From Sphingobium boeckii (GTDB taxonomy: Bacteria > Pseudomonadota > Alphaproteobacteria > Sphingomonadales > Sphingomonadaceae), in NCBI RefSeq assembly GCF_014199215.1, contig NZ_JACIJC010000001.1, forward strand, positions 62,001 through 126,000: a stretch of 64,000 bases of DNA, given 5' to 3'. A program made the position numbers and the translations under genes. This document shows positions 1 to 8,374 of this stretch, in pieces (position 1 is the first letter of the stretch; each line of letters opens with the position of its first letter). The notes beneath the pieces were generated by a model. That model saw only the letters and a program-made list of their open reading frames with translations, searched no databases and had not been told where the DNA came from.

Positions 1-406
1 CGCTGGCGCGATCGCCCAGCCCCACCCAGGACAGCATTTCATTCACCGGTGCCTGGATATCCTTATCTTCCATCCCGCCAATCCGCAGCGGCAACGCGAT
101 ATTGTCGAATGCCGAAAGGTGCGGCACGAGCCGGAAATCCTGGAACACCACACCGATGCGACGGCGTAGCCCCGGCAGCCGCTTGCGCGGCAGCATCACG
201 GCATCCTCGCCAAATAGCCGGATCAGACCACGGCTGGGGCGTTGGGAGAGATAAAGCAGCTTCAGCAGCGAGGTTTTCCCCGCGCCGGAAGGGCCGGTGA
301 GGAAATAAAAGGAGCCGCGGGCCAGGCTGAAACTGACGTCGGACAGCGTTTCAGCGCCCGTGCCATAGCGCAGGCCGACATTTTCGAACTGCACGATGCT
401 GGTCAT
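1..406 (-). CDS. ftsE: Cell division ATP-binding protein FtsE (3' end outside window)
   Basis: ATPase of the FtsEX ABC-type complex at the inner membrane, which couples ATP hydrolysis to septal peptidoglycan hydrolase activation. The reverse strand reads from an ATG at 406 and is open to base 1, giving 135 residues. It shows the Walker A motif GPSGAGKTS and a Q-loop GVVFQDFRLVPH, both placed as in FtsE. The reading frame runs off the left edge, so the ABC signature, Walker B and the expected ftsX neighbour cannot be seen. Identification rests on the N-terminal half only; another small ABC ATPase is possible but less likely. Confidence 0.88.
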   Translation of the reverse strand, partial: MTSIVQFENVGLRYGTGAETLSDVSFSLARGSFYFLTGPSGAGKTSLLKLLYLSQRPSRGLIRLFGEDAVMLPRKRLPGLRRRIGVVFQDFRLVPHLSAFDNIALPLRIGGMEDKDIQAPVNEMLSWVGLGDRAS

Positions 407-598
407 GCGGCCCGATCCGCTCCCTTTGCCCCAAGGCCCGAATGCCCCTGAAGCGCCATCGCACAGCAAACTCGCCCCCGTAAAGCACATGTTATTGCCA
501 AAATGCGCCTCCACCCCCCTCTTTGCTTGCAAGATGCGCAGCCAACGTGTTTAGAATGTTACAGTGAGTAGCGCGCGCGAGATGGACCCAAGGCCCAA

Positions 599-1354
599 AT
601 GATCCTCACATGCCCCGAATGCCGGACCCGATATCTCGTCCCAGACACTGCCATTGGCGGTACGGGACGCACGGTTCGCTGCGCTTCATGCCGTCATAGC
701 TGGTTCCAGGAACCTGCGTTGCTCGATAGCCCCGCCTCAGCGGAAACGGCGGCGCTGCCGGCACCCGAACCGCAGCCATTCGCCGCATCACCCGCACCTT
801 CGATGCCCGCGCCGCCGCCGTTGCCCGAGATCGATCGGCCGTCGTTGGCCGCATCGACAGCGCCACAAGCCGAAGAACCCGGTTATGATGCCTTTGCGCA
901 TGAGCCGCCGTTCAAGCCGCGCCGCAATCCCGCACGGCGCTGGACCTTCGCCGCCGCCGCCGCCGCCGTGGTGATGGTTGGCGGGCTGGGCGCGGTTCAG
1001 TTTTTCGGCACCCCTGGCCTGGCAAGCTGGTTGGGGCTGCAATCGGCCGAGGTGGATATTCCGCTGCAACTCGATGTGCCGCGCAAACCCATCCGCACAC
1101 AGCAGCCTAGCGGCAACGAGCTGTTCGCGGTGTCCGGCCGCATCATCAATCCCACGGACCAGGCCCAGATCGTGCCCGATATTCTCGCCGAGCTGCGCGA
1201 TTCATCGGGTCGTGTGGTGTATGGCTGGCGGATCACCCCGCCCGTCCGCCGTCTGCCGCCCAAGGGATCGGCCCCGTTCGATAGCGCGGAGATGGATGTC
1301 CCGCGCACCGCGGATTCGCTGAACCTGAGCTTTTCGGGCGCGCCCGCGGGCTGA
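599..1354 (+). CDS. MJ0042-type zinc-ribbon, single-pass membrane protein
   Basis: A 251-residue protein of unknown function. Cysteine pairs C5/C8 and C28/C31 form the MJ0042-family zinc ribbon. A Pro/Ala-rich linker of about 70 residues follows, then one transmembrane helix near residues 115-135 preceded by arginines, and a C-terminal extracytoplasmic DUF3426-like domain. The layout suggests a cytosolic zinc finger linked to a periplasmic domain. It is divergent from ftsE with a 192-base gap between the starts, an arrangement I associate with ftsE in sphingomonads. A short CCG run encodes an alanine tract at the start of the helix. Confidence 0.75.
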   Translation: MILTCPECRTRYLVPDTAIGGTGRTVRCASCRHSWFQEPALLDSPASAETAALPAPEPQPFAASPAPSMPAPPPLPEIDRPSLAASTAPQAEEPGYDAFAHEPPFKPRRNPARRWTFAAAAAAVVMVGGLGAVQFFGTPGLASWLGLQSAEVDIPLQLDVPRKPIRTQQPSGNELFAVSGRIINPTDQAQIVPDILAELRDSSGRVVYGWRITPPVRRLPPKGSAPFDSAEMDVPRTADSLNLSFSGAPAG

Positions 1355-1485
1355 TCCGCGGCGGAAACGGCGTTAACGGGGCTGGTCTTGCACGATAGGC
1401 CTTTCCAAGCCCCGCCCGCTTTGCTAGAGGCCGCGCCTTACCAGACGCCGGGCCGCTTTTTGGGGCATCGGTGGACAAGATCAGT

Positions 1486-1572
1486 GCGGTCGTGGCGGAA
1501 CTGGTAGACGCGCAACGTTGAGGTCGTTGTGGGCGAAAGCCCGTGGAAGTTCGAGTCTTCTCGACCGCACCA
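1486..1572 (+). tRNA. tRNA-Leu (anticodon GAG)
   Basis: The acceptor stem pairs GCGGTCG (1486-1492) with CGACCGC (1562-1568), followed by discriminator A and an encoded CCA (1570-1572). The anticodon arm is CAACG-TTGAGGT-CGTTG, which gives anticodon GAG and decodes CUC/CUU leucine. A long variable arm (gtgggcgaaagcccgt region) marks it as class II, and GTTCGAGTC forms the T arm. Length is 87 nucleotides including CCA. Confidence 0.95.
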
Positions 1573-1595
1573 ATTTTCTTCTGACATGGTGATCG

Positions 1596-1620
1596 GCAAA
1601 GTCGTCTGAGACGACTTTGC
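1596..1620. terminator. Perfect hairpin between tRNA-Leu and the usher gene
   Basis: An 11-bp perfect stem (GCAAAGTCGTC / GACGACTTTGC) with a TGA loop sits between the plus-strand tRNA and the minus-strand usher gene. Its last base is part of the usher stop codon. Neither side carries a real T-run, so it may be a Rho-dependent, RNA-stabilising or bidirectional transcript end rather than a classic intrinsic terminator. Confidence 0.45.
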
Positions 1621-4325
1621 TACTCGCCCGCTGCGGTTCGCAATATCATCGGATCGACGGGCACCGCGCCCAGATTGACGCTCGGCTGCCGATCGCCGAC
1701 CTGCGCGATTTTCGCGAGCAAAGGGCTCAACTTGGCGGCGTCCGCAGCGATTTTGCCGATGCGTAGCGTGTAGCGGCCGTAAGGCACGCCTTCGAACAGA
1801 AAATAGCCGTCGAATTCGCTGCGCGTAACCGCTGCGACACGCCCTTCCACGTCGATCAGTTCGATATCAACGCCTTCCAGCAGACCGCCACCCGCCCGGA
1901 CCAGCGTGCCTTCGACCTCGCCGGCGCTGCGCAAGGGCAGATCGACCGCAATGGCAATGCCCGGCCGCGGCGTGACGACCACACCCGGCCCGGCCGGCTG
2001 CACGAGCGGATCGGGCAGAGACGATGCGTCCACCCCGATCAATACGGGCTGGAACGGGGTCAGCCCATCAACGATCACCTGTCCGCCCGCGTCGGTCAAC
2101 GCATCGACCGGCACACGCCCCGCGGCGATCTGGACGTGCTTCTCCACCGGCTCATCCGCCTGGCGGATTCCGTCTCCGTTACGATCGCGATAGACCTGTG
2201 CGATCACCTGGCCCTGGCTGGCGAGCTTGGTCGTACTGATCCGCACGCCTGTTCCACGTGGATCACGGCCAAGGCTGAAGGCGAGATTGAGGCCGGCGGC
2301 CACCGACCCGTCGCTGGCGGCCTCCGCCGATGCAGACAGCGCAAAGCGTTTGAACCGCTTGCTATAGCCAAATCCGATCCGCGCGCGATCAAGCTCCCCA
2401 TCATAGCCCAGCTCCGTGCGCCAGTCCGCGCGCGGCCCTGCGGCCCATTCGGCCACGGCGGTCGCGCTGCGAAACTGCGTTTCCGGGGCCATGCGGAACC
2501 GGGTTTCGCCACGCAGGCGCACACGGCCGATGCGGGCGTTGGTCAACAATGCGGCTTCCAACCGGCTCGCCGGGTCAGGCCCGACCCTGCGCCGGTCATC
2601 GAAATAATCGACTTGGCCGGTGAGCGAAAATCCACGGAAATTTGAAGAAACGCGCGCCGAACTCTCGAAAGAATTGTTGCCGTCCGCACGCGTCTTATAA
2701 CGGGCATCGATATGGACGGGCATGAAGGCGCGGCCCAGCTTGATGCTGTGATCGAGTGAGACGACGTGCTGGCTGGTCACCAATGCCTCGATTCGTTCCG
2801 AACGGAAGCCGCCGCGCGCGAAGATCGATTCGGCGGAGAGATAACTGTTGCCGATCTGGCCGAGCATCTGCGCCCGCAGCGCGCTGGCCCCATTTGTCTC
2901 GAAGGAGGCCGAGATTTCGGTAATCGCAGGGCCGATCGCCCGGCGGACCAGCGCTTCGGCATAGCTGTGTCGATCGCCTTCGATCATCAGGCTGTGGACA
3001 TAAGCGGCGATCGACGTGCGCGTGTCGATGCCGCGCTCCAGCCCGAAACTGCCGCGCCACCCGCGCGTGCGAAAGTCGCGGTAGCGCGTTAGGCCGATCA
3101 GATCGGCGTCGGCTTCGTTGATGCCCGCCCAATAATACGTCCTTTCAGCCGGGATGCTCTCAAGCCCCACCGAAACCATCTTTTCATCGCGGCGCACCTG
3201 CCCCTGCGGACCATAAAGCACCACTTCGAACCTGTTTTGTCCGTAAAGCAGCGGCACATCGAGAAAAGCATAGCGTCCATCCGAGCGATCGTTGGCGAAA
3301 CCGAGCAATTGGCCATTGCGGTAAAGCTCGGCATCCCAGCCGGACGGCAATTCGCCACGAAAACTGGTGCGATCGAAGGTTTCGGGGCGGTCTACCGGCC
3401 GGTTAGTCACCGCAAACCCCCGCCCGATCGCGCTTTGCGACACCAGCGCGGTCGCGCTGCTGGTGACGTCGCCGATCGCGAAATGCGTAGCGTCGAGCGG
3501 ACCGAGCAGACCGCCCTCCGGCGCGGTGCGATAAGCGCGGAGGCGCAGGTTTTCAGGAATGCCATTTCGATCGGACGATAATCGGGCGTCGAACGACGCC
3601 TTTCCGATCTCGCCCGCGGCATAAAGCTCATAGCGTGCGTCGATCCGCCCCGAGCTGCGCGTGTCGTTGAGACCACCGATGCTGACCACCGCATCCAGGG
3701 AGGGCGTGCGCCACCATTGGAACGGCGCATCCGCCTTGGGCAAGGTTTTCAGATCGAAGCTTCTGGCGGGCCGGATGGACGCGGCGCGGGCGCGACGCTC
3801 GGCGGCCAGCTCGACGGGTAGGCGCGTCTTGGAATCGATCAGCAGCAGCGCATTGCCCGTATCGGCCCGCAAACTGACGCCAAGCCATTGCGACAGCGCC
3901 GGGATCGAAACACACCAGCCCTCGGGCGCGTCGTGAATCGCATCTTCACTCAGATCGGTGGCCGTCTCTCCGATCTGCAGGCGATTCATCGCGCGATCGA
4001 CCAGGATCGCGCGGCTTTCCGAAAATGCCCAGCCCGTGGCGCGGCCCAGGCGCTTGTCCAGCCGGATGGGCAAATCGAGCGCGAGAATGACATCGGCGAA
4101 ATCGACGCAGACGCCCTGCGGCCCCTGATAACCGCGCACGCCTTCGCCCAGCCGATATTGACCCGACCGGACATCGAGCAACAGCGCGTCATCCGCATTG
4201 GGCGTCCATCCCGCGCGGGCATGAAGCGTCGGACCGGCCAGCAGCGCCAGCAGCGCTGCCGCGCCGGCGATGATAGACCGGAATGGACGGAAATGGGGCA
4301 GCCGCATGATGCGCGCGCCCGCCAT
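1620..4325 (-). CDS. Outer-membrane usher of a DUF4402 chaperone-usher system
   Basis: A 901-residue exported protein. Residues about 15-37 are a signal peptide ending ALHARA-like. A periplasmic N-terminal region follows, then a long middle with beta-barrel character and usher-like plug segments (GELPSGWDAELYRNGQLLGF, then a QGQVRRDEKMVSVG-type strand). The C terminus carries beta-sandwich domains: an EF-hand-like DRNGDGIRQADEP stretch and a carboxypeptidase-regulatory-like fold (FDGYFLFEGVPYGRYTLRIG). Ushers translocate and assemble fibre subunits. The ATG at 4325 has GAGG 8-9 bases upstream and follows the chaperone stop after 11 bases. Class assignment (alpha, pi or other) is not possible by eye; the frame is too diverged from PapC. 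Confidence 0.72.
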   Translation of the reverse strand: MAGARIMRLPHFRPFRSIIAGAAALLALLAGPTLHARAGWTPNADDALLLDVRSGQYRLGEGVRGYQGPQGVCVDFADVILALDLPIRLDKRLGRATGWAFSESRAILVDRAMNRLQIGETATDLSEDAIHDAPEGWCVSIPALSQWLGVSLRADTGNALLLIDSKTRLPVELAAERRARAASIRPARSFDLKTLPKADAPFQWWRTPSLDAVVSIGGLNDTRSSGRIDARYELYAAGEIGKASFDARLSSDRNGIPENLRLRAYRTAPEGGLLGPLDATHFAIGDVTSSATALVSQSAIGRGFAVTNRPVDRPETFDRTSFRGELPSGWDAELYRNGQLLGFANDRSDGRYAFLDVPLLYGQNRFEVVLYGPQGQVRRDEKMVSVGLESIPAERTYYWAGINEADADLIGLTRYRDFRTRGWRGSFGLERGIDTRTSIAAYVHSLMIEGDRHSYAEALVRRAIGPAITEISASFETNGASALRAQMLGQIGNSYLSAESIFARGGFRSERIEALVTSQHVVSLDHSIKLGRAFMPVHIDARYKTRADGNNSFESSARVSSNFRGFSLTGQVDYFDDRRRVGPDPASRLEAALLTNARIGRVRLRGETRFRMAPETQFRSATAVAEWAAGPRADWRTELGYDGELDRARIGFGYSKRFKRFALSASAEAASDGSVAAGLNLAFSLGRDPRGTGVRISTTKLASQGQVIAQVYRDRNGDGIRQADEPVEKHVQIAAGRVPVDALTDAGGQVIVDGLTPFQPVLIGVDASSLPDPLVQPAGPGVVVTPRPGIAIAVDLPLRSAGEVEGTLVRAGGGLLEGVDIELIDVEGRVAAVTRSEFDGYFLFEGVPYGRYTLRIGKIAADAAKLSPLLAKIAQVGDRQPSVNLGAVPVDPMILRTAAGE

Positions 4326-4336
4326 TTACGCGCCTC

Positions 4337-5170
4337 TTACCGCAAGACCCCCTTCACCTCGGCCAGAAGACGGCCGCCGCTGTCGTTTTCCTCGACATAT
4401 TGGATCGTGACCGGGCCAAGCATATTGGCGGCAACCGTTTCGGAAACGGGCAGGGTCACGGTGCGCTGGCCGATCTCGGCATAGACCGCCACGCCGCGTG
4501 CGGCGAACACCGGTTCGGCCTGGCCCGGCTTGAGCACACGGATCGCGCCATAAACCGATCGATCCCCGGCGCGGGTAAGCGTGAACGCCAGCGCCTTGCC
4601 CGCACCTACGGCCACCAGCTTCGGATCAGCAAGCGCGGCTGTCGCTTGCAAACTGCCCTGACGGACGATCACTGGAATCGTCACGCCGTAGATCGGGGTG
4701 AGGGCGATCGAGAAGCCACCCTTTGCCGGATCGGTTTCGGCGGCGGGCAGAGCATCGGGAATCGCGCGAAACAGCATGTGGACGCGATATTCGCCATCGG
4801 CCAGGCCTTCGGGCGCGCGAATGCCGATACGGATCGATTGCGGCTGATTGGGTGCCAGCGTGACGCGGCGGGGTGCATAGGTGACCATCTGCAAGGCCGC
4901 AGCTTCCCGCGCATCGGCGCTTTCGGGCGCTATATCCTCAAGCTGGCCATCTTCCTTCATCCGGCGCAGTTCAAGCGAGATGCGGTACGTGGCGGGTTTG
5001 GTGCCGATATTGTTCAGGATCACTTCGGTCCCGCGCGCGCCGTCGAGCACGACACGGGTCGGCGCGACGAGCAGATCCCCGGCGGCGGACGCAGGCGGCG
5101 GAGCCAGCCCGGCGCACAGCGCCAGGATTGCCGCTGCGATGCGCAGCGGACGGCGCAAAGCCATCGTCAT
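4337..5170 (-). CDS. PapD-like periplasmic fimbrial chaperone
   Basis: Chaperone that caps and stabilises fibre subunits in the periplasm before delivery to the usher. A signal peptide (ALRRPLRIAAAILALCAGL through PASA) precedes a two-domain immunoglobulin-like protein. Recognisable chaperone features are the first strand LLVAPTRVVLDG, the RRVTLAPNQPQSIRIG segment that would form the subunit-binding strand, and DGEYRVHMLF. Two start codons compete: ATG 5179 and ATG 5170. The second is preferred because GGAG lies 9 bases upstream of it but almost touches the first. It lies downstream of the DUF4402 subunit gene, separated by an intrinsic terminator. Confidence 0.8.
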   Translation of the reverse strand: MTMALRRPLRIAAAILALCAGLAPPPASAAGDLLVAPTRVVLDGARGTEVILNNIGTKPATYRISLELRRMKEDGQLEDIAPESADAREAAALQMVTYAPRRVTLAPNQPQSIRIGIRAPEGLADGEYRVHMLFRAIPDALPAAETDPAKGGFSIALTPIYGVTIPVIVRQGSLQATAALADPKLVAVGAGKALAFTLTRAGDRSVYGAIRVLKPGQAEPVFAARGVAVYAEIGQRTVTLPVSETVAANMLGPVTIQYVEENDSGGRLLAEVKGVLR

Positions 5171-5277
5171 GGAAGTCATCTCCGGTCTTCATCATCCGCC
5201 CCACGCGGATGCCCCACAAACGGCACCTTGATCGAACAAGGTTACCATCCAGCTAACCACGGCGTGACGCGCGCCAC

Positions 5278-5312
5278 AAAAAAGGCCCGCCGGGCAAAGC
5301 GCGGCGGGCCTT
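5278..5312 (-). terminator. Intrinsic terminator after DUF4402 subunit A
   Basis: Read on the minus strand, an 8-bp GC stem (GGCCCGCC / GGCGGGCC) closes an 11-base loop and is followed by TTTTTT. It lies between subunit A and the chaperone gene. It should end most subunit transcripts and let only a fraction read into chaperone and usher. Confidence 0.85.
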
Positions 5313-5374
5313 CAGATGGGGAATGCTCCTGGCCGCCCCGCTAGCCGGAACGCGCATTCCCGTTCGTTATGCGA

Positions 5375-5866
5375 TCACTGATAATTGACGGTCACCGCGA
5401 AGGTGCCAGAATAATTGCCGTCGGCCTGATTGGCACCCACGTTGAGCGTGCCGCCCACGGTGAAAGCAGAACCCGCGGCCAGCGTCAGCGTGGCGGTGCT
5501 GGCGGCGAGCGATGCCGTCATGCTGTTCGCGCCCGACGTGAGCGAAACCGAAGCGGGTGCCGACACGGTGACGATGGCACCATTGGTGCCGGCAACACCA
5601 AAATTCGCTGCGGTGGTCGTGCCCTGACAGGTCAGGCCCGCGCCGCACGTGACGGCACCGGCAGACGAAACCGCAACGGTCGAAGCCGAAGCGCCCGTTA
5701 CGATCGTGCCGAAATTCAGGCTGGCGGTATTGGTGACAGTGATCTGCTGCAGAATGCGCGCCTGCGCCGTGGCGGTCGCGGTCGCGGCGTGCGCCGCTCC
5801 CGAACCCAGGCCAACGGCCAGAATCGCTGAAGAGGCCAGAACGGCCTTGAGCATACGGATTTTCAT
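5375..5866 (-). CDS. DUF4402 domain protein, probable major fibre subunit (subunit A)
   Basis: A 163-residue secreted protein, rich in Ala, Thr, Val and Ser. The signal peptide covers residues 1-27 or so (MKIRMLKAVLASSAILAVG to AAHA). The mature part begins ATATATAQARIL and has the beta-sandwich pattern of DUF4402 (SLNFGTIV near the N terminus, NYSGTFAVTVNYQ at the C terminus). Two cysteines (VTCGAGLTCQG) could form one disulfide. Start chosen at ATG 5866 because the signal peptide starts there. DUF4402 proteins are exported proteins of unknown function; the subunit role is inferred from the adjacent chaperone and usher. Confidence 0.75.
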   Translation of the reverse strand: MKIRMLKAVLASSAILAVGLGSGAAHAATATATAQARILQQITVTNTASLNFGTIVTGASASTVAVSSAGAVTCGAGLTCQGTTTAANFGVAGTNGAIVTVSAPASVSLTSGANSMTASLAASTATLTLAAGSAFTVGGTLNVGANQADGNYSGTFAVTVNYQ

Positions 5867-5889
5867 TGTGGTCTGGTCCCTTTCGAAGT

Positions 5890-5929
5890 GCATCCCCCAC
5901 GGATGCTGAGCGGAATGTCCCCGCCGCTC
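5890..5929 (-). promoter_or_regulatory. Two tandem stem-loops in the leader of subunit A
   Basis: Upstream of the subunit A start, the minus strand has two short hairpins in a row: GAGCGG / CCGCTC (5908-5913 with 5924-5929) and GCATCC / GGATGC (5890-5895 with 5901-5906). They would lie in the 5' untranslated RNA and could stabilise the message. No known riboswitch class is recognised. Confidence 0.35.
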
Positions 5930-6003
5930 ATGTCATCGCTTTAGAATGCGCTCCGTTCAGGAAACCCTCGCAATGATGGTTAACGCTGCGTTCGTATCCG
6001 GCG

Positions 6004-6528
6004 TTATTCGTAATCCGCGCGAATGGCGATGCGTCCGCGTAAATCTCCGGAAACCTGGCCGTTCACGGTGAGGCGACCGCCGAATCGGAAGCTCAGCCGG
6101 CCATCGGGGCCAAGCCGCGGGGTCGGTTGAAGATCGGTAACGATATCGCGTAATTCGGCGATGGAGCCATCCGGCGCGGAGAGAATCGCGCTTTGGGGCA
6201 TTTCGACTCGGATCAGCCGCCCCGGATCGCCCGACAGGCGCACCGTGCCGCTATATCCCATGCCTCCAAGATCGACCAGCGCGCCGCTGACCAGCCGGCC
6301 GCCGCTATGGGCGTCCAGAGCGACCACGCCTCCGCCCTGCCCGACGATGGCGACCCGGCTGAAATCGATGCCGGATTCGATCTCGATCGTCAGCGGGCGA
6401 TCGGGTTGCGTCTGGTCCGAAAGTATCGCGGTCTCCGCCGGCCCGCAAAGCTGGCACTGCGCATATGACGCTCCGGGCATGGCCAGCGTCATGGCCAGCA
6501 GGAGAGTCAAAGATCGGCGAAGAACCAT
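6004..6528 (-). CDS. DUF4402-like exported protein, probable minor subunit (subunit B)
   Basis: A 174-residue protein with an N-terminal signal peptide (MVLRRSLTLLLAMTLAMPG to SYA). The mature N terminus begins QCQLCGPAE, an unusual CxxC. The rest is a single beta-rich domain ending in the same pattern as subunit A (GQVSGDLRGRIAIRADYE), which supports a DUF4402-type fold. It is first of four minus-strand genes (B, A, chaperone, usher). Start chosen at ATG 6528; a GTG at 6549 is in frame but would add residues before the signal peptide. It could be a tip adhesin or initiator, though this is inference from order and divergence. Confidence 0.6.
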   Translation of the reverse strand: MVLRRSLTLLLAMTLAMPGASYAQCQLCGPAETAILSDQTQPDRPLTIEIESGIDFSRVAIVGQGGGVVALDAHSGGRLVSGALVDLGGMGYSGTVRLSGDPGRLIRVEMPQSAILSAPDGSIAELRDIVTDLQPTPRLGPDGRLSFRFGGRLTVNGQVSGDLRGRIAIRADYE

Positions 6529-6617
6529 CGTGTACGAATAATACCGCACGGCTCAATATTTTGCTAATCCATCAGCCAAGCGCCGCCATCAGAGCCGACG
6601 CGCAAAGGAAAGTTCGC

Positions 6618-7685
6618 GTGCCAGGCTCCGTCACCGCCCATTTGAACGCCATCGGGACCGCAACGCCGCGCCACGATATCCACCGTGCCTTCGTCGATTG
6701 GGCCGCGCCAAGGCTGGAGCCGCGAACCGGCAAGATCTTCAGGCGAATGGTGGAGCGTGCCGAGATCGATCACCGCTGGTCCGTCTTGCCCGAAGCGCCC
6801 GGCGGCGGCTCGCCCGTGTCGCCAGGCGGTTTTTATGCCGACGCCATTCTGCCGCCCACATCAGCGCGGATGGCGCTTTACGCGCACGCCGCGCCCGCAC
6901 TTGCGCTGGAAGCGATCGCAAATCTGGGAGAGGCTTTCGATCTGTCCCGGATCACGCATCTGGTCGTCGCGAGTTGCACCGGCTTTGTCGCGCCCGGCAT
7001 CGATCAGATCATCGCACGAAGGCTGGGCCTGTCCGGCAGCGTGGAGCGGCTGCTGATCGGTTTCATGGGATGCTATGCCGCGGTGAATGCGTTGCGCAGC
7101 GCGCGGCACATCGTCCGCTCGGAACCGGATTCGCGCGTGCTGGTGGTGACGGTGGAGCTTTCCACGCTGCATCTGCAAGATGAACGGCAGATCGAGCCGC
7201 TGCTGGCGATGCTCCAATTCGGTGACGGCGCGGCGGCGGCGATCGTCAGCGCCGATGCGAAGGGACTGGCGATCGGCGAAGGTTTCGCGGCCACTTTGCC
7301 CGATTCGGATGCGCTCATCCGCTGGGATGTGGGCGACACCGGTTTCGCCATGCACCTTTCCGGCGAAGTGCCGGGGCGGATCGGTCTGGCGCTTGCCGAT
7401 CCCGCAATTCGCGACGCACTCACCCGCGGTGCCGATATCCGCTATTGGGCCGTTCATGCCGGGGGTCGATCGATCCTCGATGCGGTCGAACACGGGCTGG
7501 GTCTGTCGGCTGACGCCCTGGCCGAATCGCGGTCGGTATTGCGGGAGAGCGGCAATATGTCGTCCGCCACATTGATGTTCGTGCTGGCCAGGTTAATCGG
7601 CAAGGGCGTGGAAGGGCCGGGGGTTGCGCTGGCCTTCGGGCCGGGGCTGGCCGCCGAAGGTTTCCGTTTCGGTCCCGCAGCATGA
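6618..7685 (+). CDS. Type III polyketide synthase (chalcone/alkylresorcinol synthase family)
   Basis: A 355-residue homodimeric condensing enzyme that extends a CoA- or carrier-linked starter with malonyl-CoA and cyclises the product. The catalytic triad is visible: C120 (VVASCTGF), H280 (WAVHAGG) and N313 (ESGNMSSA). The 33-residue His-Asn spacing matches the family. A second conserved block is GFMGCYAA. Start chosen at GTG 6618, with AAAGGA 8-9 bases upstream; the open frame extends further left but upstream residues are unlike the family. It overlaps the next gene by ATGA, so the three genes form one operon. Substrate is not predictable by eye. Confidence 0.93.
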   Translation: MPGSVTAHLNAIGTATPRHDIHRAFVDWAAPRLEPRTGKIFRRMVERAEIDHRWSVLPEAPGGGSPVSPGGFYADAILPPTSARMALYAHAAPALALEAIANLGEAFDLSRITHLVVASCTGFVAPGIDQIIARRLGLSGSVERLLIGFMGCYAAVNALRSARHIVRSEPDSRVLVVTVELSTLHLQDERQIEPLLAMLQFGDGAAAAIVSADAKGLAIGEGFAATLPDSDALIRWDVGDTGFAMHLSGEVPGRIGLALADPAIRDALTRGADIRYWAVHAGGRSILDAVEHGLGLSADALAESRSVLRESGNMSSATLMFVLARLIGKGVEGPGVALAFGPGLAAEGFRFGPAA

Positions 7686-8374
7686 AGCGCCTGGCCATCC
7701 GTGCGCTGGAGGAAGAGCGGATGGATGCGGCGGACCTCGATCCCCAAATCTATGCCGTGGTGATGGCCGATCTGGCCAAGGTGAACCGCATCACCATGGC
7801 GGCGCGGCCGACACTGGCGTTTCTCAGGCGCGCGCTGAAGGGGCGGACGCATTTTCGCCTGCTCGATGTGGGTTTTGGCGACGGGGACATGCTGAGGACG
7901 ATCGCGCGCTGGGCCGGTGCGCGCGGGCTGACGGCGCAATTGACGGGGATCGATCTCAATCCCAGCAGCGCGCCTGCGGCCCGCGCCCACACGCCGCCCG
8001 ATCTGATGATCGAATGGCGTACCGGCGATTATGCCGATTTGGCAGGAGACGGTTTCGATTTCGTGATTTCCAGCCTGGTGGCGCATCACATGACGCGAGC
8101 ACAATTGGTGGCCTTCCTGCATTTCATGGACGCAGAGGCTGCGACGGGCTGGTTCGTGAACGATCTTCATCGCCACGGTTTGGCCTGGCACGGCTTTCCG
8201 CTGCTCGCGCGCATCATGCGCTGGCACGAGATGGTGCGTCATGACGGCACGCTCTCGATCGCGCGCGCCTATCGTCCGCACGAGTGGCTGCCGATCCTGG
8301 CGGAGGCCGGCATTCCGGATGCCAAACCCTTCCGCGCTTTCCCTTTCAGATTATGCGTCGAACGGCTGCGCTGA
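7682..8374 (+). CDS. Class I SAM-dependent methyltransferase of the polyketide operon
   Basis: A 230-residue protein with the SAM-binding Rossmann motif I FRLLDVGFGDGDML (about residues 58-71), acidic motif LTGIDLN, and motif DGFDFVISSLVAHH. The start codon overlaps the polyketide synthase stop (ATGA), implying translational coupling. By analogy to the Streptomyces srsA-srsB-srsC phenolic-lipid genes, it may O- or C-methylate the phenolic product. That role is inference; the fold assignment is firm. Confidence 0.8.
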   Translation: MKRLAIRALEEERMDAADLDPQIYAVVMADLAKVNRITMAARPTLAFLRRALKGRTHFRLLDVGFGDGDMLRTIARWAGARGLTAQLTGIDLNPSSAPAARAHTPPDLMIEWRTGDYADLAGDGFDFVISSLVAHHMTRAQLVAFLHFMDAEAATGWFVNDLHRHGLAWHGFPLLARIMRWHEMVRHDGTLSIARAYRPHEWLPILAEAGIPDAKPFRAFPFRLCVERLR

